Source: JBFHNV01 sp965365655
GTDB lineage: Bacteria > Pseudomonadota > Gammaproteobacteria > HK1
Length of the DNA stretch: 6,008 nt
Direction: 5' to 3'
NCBI GenBank assembly: GCA_965365655.1
Contig: CBDUCN010000312.1
Location: forward strand, 1 to 6,008
Part shown: piece by piece, positions 3,692-6,008 of the stretch
How positions within the stretch are numbered: the stretch's first letter is position 1
How the letters are laid out: each line of letters starts with the position of its first letter
Translations under genes and position numbers: made by a program
Notes under the pieces: generated by a model
Told to the model about the DNA's origin: nothing
Databases searched by the model: none
Seen by the model: the letters and a program-made list of their open reading frames with translations, nothing else

Positions 3692-5581
3692 GTGGAGACC
3701 TACGACGCCGCAGCCATCGAGGTGCTGACGGGCCTCGAGCCCGTGCGCAAGCGCCCCGGGATGTACACCGACACCTCGCGCCCCAATCACCTGGCGCAGG
3801 AGGTGCTCGACAACAGCGTCGACGAGGCCATCGCCGGCTTCGCGCGCGAGATCCGGCTCACGCTGCACGCCGACGGCTCGGTCAGCGTGAGCGACGACGG
3901 TCGCGGCATGCCGGTGGACCTGCACCCGGAGGAGAAGATCCCGGGCGTGGAGCTGATCCTGACCCGGCTGCATGCGGGCGGGAAGTTCAGCAACAAGAGC
4001 TACCGCTTCTCGGGCGGCCTGCACGGGGTGGGCGTCTCGGTGGTCAACGCGCTGTCCACGCGTCTAGAGGTGTGGGTGAAGCGCGGCGGCAAGGAATACA
4101 ACATCGGCTTCGCCGACGGCGAGAAGGTCTCCGAACTCGAGGTGGTCGGGGAGGTGGGCCGGCGGAACACGGGGACCACGCTGCGCTTCTGGCCCGACCC
4201 GCGGTACTTCGACTCGCCGCGCTTCTCGGTGCCGCGCCTCGTGCACGCGCTGCGCGCGAAGGCGGTGCTGTGCTCCGGCCTCAGGGTGGTGTTCGTCGAC
4301 GAGGCGCAGGCGCGGCGCGAGGAATGGCTGTACGAGGACGGCCTTGCCGCGTACCTCCTCGAGGCGGTGAACGGCCTGCCGCGGGTCCCCGAGGACGCGT
4401 TCACCGGCAGCCTCGAAGGCAACACCGAGGCCGTGGACTGGGCGCTCACCTGGCTGCCCGACGGCGGCGACGGCCCGATGGAGAGCTACGTCAACCTGAT
4501 CCCGACGCCGCAGGGGGGCACCCACGTCAACGGCCTTCGCACCGGGCTGCTCGAGGCGCTGCGCGAGTACTGCGAGTTCCGCAGCCTGCTGCCGCGCGGG
4601 GTGAAGCTGGCCCCGGAGGACGTGTGGGAGCGCTGCCGCTACGTGCTGTCGGTGAAGATGACCGAGCCGCAGTTCACCGGTCAGACCAAGGAGCGCCTGT
4701 CGTCGCGGCAGTCGGCCGCGTTCGTGTCGGGCGTCGTCAAGGACGCGTTCAGCCTGTGGCTGAACCAGCACCCGGAGTCCGGCGACCTGATCGCCGACAT
4801 CGCGATCGCGAACGCCCAGAAGCGCATGAAGGCGGCGCGCCAGGTCGTGCGCAAGCGCGTCACGCAGGGCCCCGCGCTGCCCGGCAAGCTCGCCGACTGC
4901 ACCGCCCAGGACCCGGACCTGACCGAGCTGTTCCTCGTCGAGGGCGACAGCGCCGGCGGTTCCGCGAAGCAGGCCCGGGACCGCGACTTCCAGGCGGTGA
5001 TGCCGCTGCGCGGCAAGATCCTGAACACCTGGGAGGTGGACCCGGCGGAAGTGCTGTCGTCGCAGGAGGTGCACGACATCTCGGTGGCGATCGGCGTGGA
5101 CCCGGGCTCGGACGACCTGTCGGGCCTGCGTTACGGGCGCGTCTGCATCCTCGCCGACGCCGACTCCGACGGTGCGCACATCGCGGCCCTGCTGTGCGCG
5201 CTGTTCGTGCGTCATTTCCCGGCACTGGTCGCCGGCGGGCACGTGTACGTCGCGATGCCGCCGCTGTACCGCGTCGACGTCGGCAAGGAGGTGTTCTACG
5301 CGCTCGACGAGGACGAGAAGAAGGGCGTGCTGGACCGCATCGCCGCGGAGAAGCTCAAGGGCAAGGTCAGCGTGCAGCGCTTCAAGGGGCTCGGCGAGAT
5401 GAATCCGCTGCAGCTTCGCGAGACCACCATCGCGCCGGACACGCGGCGCCTGGTGCAGCTCACGACGGCGCCGGGCGACGACACGCACGCGGTGCTGGAC
5501 ATGCTGCTCGCGAAGCGCCGCGCCGGCGACCGCAAGTCCTGGCTCGAGGCCAAGGGCAACCTCGCCGACGTGACGCCCTGA
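3692..5581 (+). CDS. parE: DNA topoisomerase IV subunit B (ParE)
   Basis: ParE is the ATPase subunit of topoisomerase IV, a ParC2ParE2 enzyme that decatenates replicated chromosomes. The 629 residues match E. coli ParE (630) throughout. The GHKL ATPase comes first, with E37 and N41 in QEVLDNSVDEA, DDGRGMP, and the lid GGKFSN to GGLHGVGVSVVNALS. The transducer includes QTKERLSSRQ. The TOPRIM domain follows, with EGDSAGG (417-423) and the metal-binding D489-x-D491-x-D493-G, and the end carries the conserved RFKGLGEMNPLQLRETT and RRLVQL. No ATG is available: GTG at 3692 is used here, but TTG at 3689 gives exactly 630 residues and is nearly as likely. GGAG (3673-3676) is 15 and 12 bases away, too far for a strong site, so translation may be coupled to the lipoprotein gene 8 bp upstream. 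The fluoroquinolone-related serine and glutamate in LSSQE (457, 459) look wild type. Confidence 0.97.
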   Translation: METYDAAAIEVLTGLEPVRKRPGMYTDTSRPNHLAQEVLDNSVDEAIAGFAREIRLTLHADGSVSVSDDGRGMPVDLHPEEKIPGVELILTRLHAGGKFSNKSYRFSGGLHGVGVSVVNALSTRLEVWVKRGGKEYNIGFADGEKVSELEVVGEVGRRNTGTTLRFWPDPRYFDSPRFSVPRLVHALRAKAVLCSGLRVVFVDEAQARREEWLYEDGLAAYLLEAVNGLPRVPEDAFTGSLEGNTEAVDWALTWLPDGGDGPMESYVNLIPTPQGGTHVNGLRTGLLEALREYCEFRSLLPRGVKLAPEDVWERCRYVLSVKMTEPQFTGQTKERLSSRQSAAFVSGVVKDAFSLWLNQHPESGDLIADIAIANAQKRMKAARQVVRKRVTQGPALPGKLADCTAQDPDLTELFLVEGDSAGGSAKQARDRDFQAVMPLRGKILNTWEVDPAEVLSSQEVHDISVAIGVDPGSDDLSGLRYGRVCILADADSDGAHIAALLCALFVRHFPALVAGGHVYVAMPPLYRVDVGKEVFYALDEDEKKGVLDRIAAEKLKGKVSVQRFKGLGEMNPLQLRETTIAPDTRRLVQLTTAPGDDTHAVLDMLLAKRRAGDRKSWLEAKGNLADVTP

Positions 5582-5617
5582 CCCCGCGGCCGCGCCGCCC
5601 CCTCGCTTTCCACCGAG

Positions 5618-6008
5618 ATGACGATGCAGGACACCCACCAAGAGACCGAGCGCCAGCCGCTGTCGCGCTTCGCCGAGAAGGCGTACCTGGACTACTCCAT
5701 GTACGTGGTGCTGGACCGCGCGCTGCCGCACATCGCCGACGGGCTGAAGCCGGTGCAGCGGCGGATCGTCTACGCGATGTACGAGCTGGGCCTCGGCGCG
5801 CAGGCCAAGTACAAGAAGTCGGCACGCACGGTGGGCGACGTGCTGGGCAAGTTCCACCCGCACGGGGACTCCGCGTGCTACGAGGCCATGGTGCTCATGG
5901 CCCAGCCGTTCTCGTTCCGCTACCCGCTGGTGGACGGCCAGGGCAACTGGGGCTCGCCGGACGACCCCAAGTCCTTCGCGGCCATGCGCTACACCGAGGC
6001 GAAGCTGA
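5618..6008 (+). CDS. parC: DNA topoisomerase IV subunit A (ParC), N-terminal part
   Basis: ParC is the DNA breakage and reunion subunit of topoisomerase IV and works with the ParE encoded just upstream. The window ends after 130 codons plus one base; the full protein is usually about 750 residues. The visible part is the start of the winged-helix domain, almost identical to E. coli ParC: AYLDYSMYVVLDRALPHIADGLKPVQRRIVYAM, KKSARTVGDVLGKFHPHGDSACYEAM, and the segment ending AAMRYTEAKL. Y125 is the catalytic tyrosine that links to DNA. Quinolone-determining positions S85 and E89 (E. coli S80 and E84) carry the susceptible residues. Start choice is between ATG 5618 and ATG 5624; neither has a clear ribosome site, only GAG at 5615-5617, well placed for 5624. 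It lies 36 bp after parE and in the same reading frame. Confidence 0.96.
   Translation, partial: MTMQDTHQETERQPLSRFAEKAYLDYSMYVVLDRALPHIADGLKPVQRRIVYAMYELGLGAQAKYKKSARTVGDVLGKFHPHGDSACYEAMVLMAQPFSFRYPLVDGQGNWGSPDDPKSFAAMRYTEAKL

Noticed and set aside
4064..5863. 599-codon open frame on the minus strand opposite parE and early parC
   Set aside because: It is the complement of strongly conserved topoisomerase IV coding sequence and has the biased composition of a shadow frame.
5840..5900. Possible quinolone-resistance changes in ParC
   Set aside because: The key serine and glutamate (S85 and E89) are the ordinary susceptible residues.

Overview
The window comes from the chromosome of a GC-rich proteobacterium, most likely a gammaproteobacterium. 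Third codon positions are almost all G or C. The ParE and ParC sequences match the E. coli/Pseudomonas type almost block for block, for example TDTSRPNHLAQEVLDNSVDEA in ParE and KKSARTVGDVLGKFHPHGDS in ParC, rather than the divergent betaproteobacterial type as I remember it. The genus cannot be read from this; a high-GC lineage such as the Ectothiorhodospiraceae/Chromatiales or Xanthomonadales would fit. I see no mobile element, CRISPR array, tRNA or rRNA.

Layout. Positions 1-35 hold the first codons of an unidentified minus-strand gene. A divergent regulatory region follows (36-257), with a near-consensus sigma70 promoter firing right, a weaker promoter candidate firing left and three inverted repeats. 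Next come three plus-strand genes in one apparent unit: a short rubrerythrin without a rubredoxin domain (258-677), a GlpC/heterodisulfide-reductase-like double Fe-S protein (789-2138) and a DUF3501 protein (2312-2899). The gaps of 111 and 173 bp between them are rich in inverted repeats, including a 42-bp near-perfect palindrome and a 14-bp direct repeat just before the DUF3501 start.

A second unit starts after 2900: a CNP1-like lipoprotein (3048-3683) with a -10-like element so close to its ATG that the transcript may be leaderless, then parE (3692-5581) only 8 bp downstream, then parC (5618 to the window end, truncated). parE and parC are the two subunits of topoisomerase IV, which unlinks daughter chromosomes.

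How the genes work together. The first unit looks like a peroxide-defence or redox module: the diiron rubrerythrin would reduce peroxide, and the neighbouring Fe-S protein could supply the electrons that a missing rubredoxin domain would normally carry. The DUF3501 protein has no known function, and its constant company with the other two (from memory of the families) makes this trio the least understood and most interesting system here. The second unit couples an envelope lipoprotein of unknown role to the essential topoisomerase IV genes.
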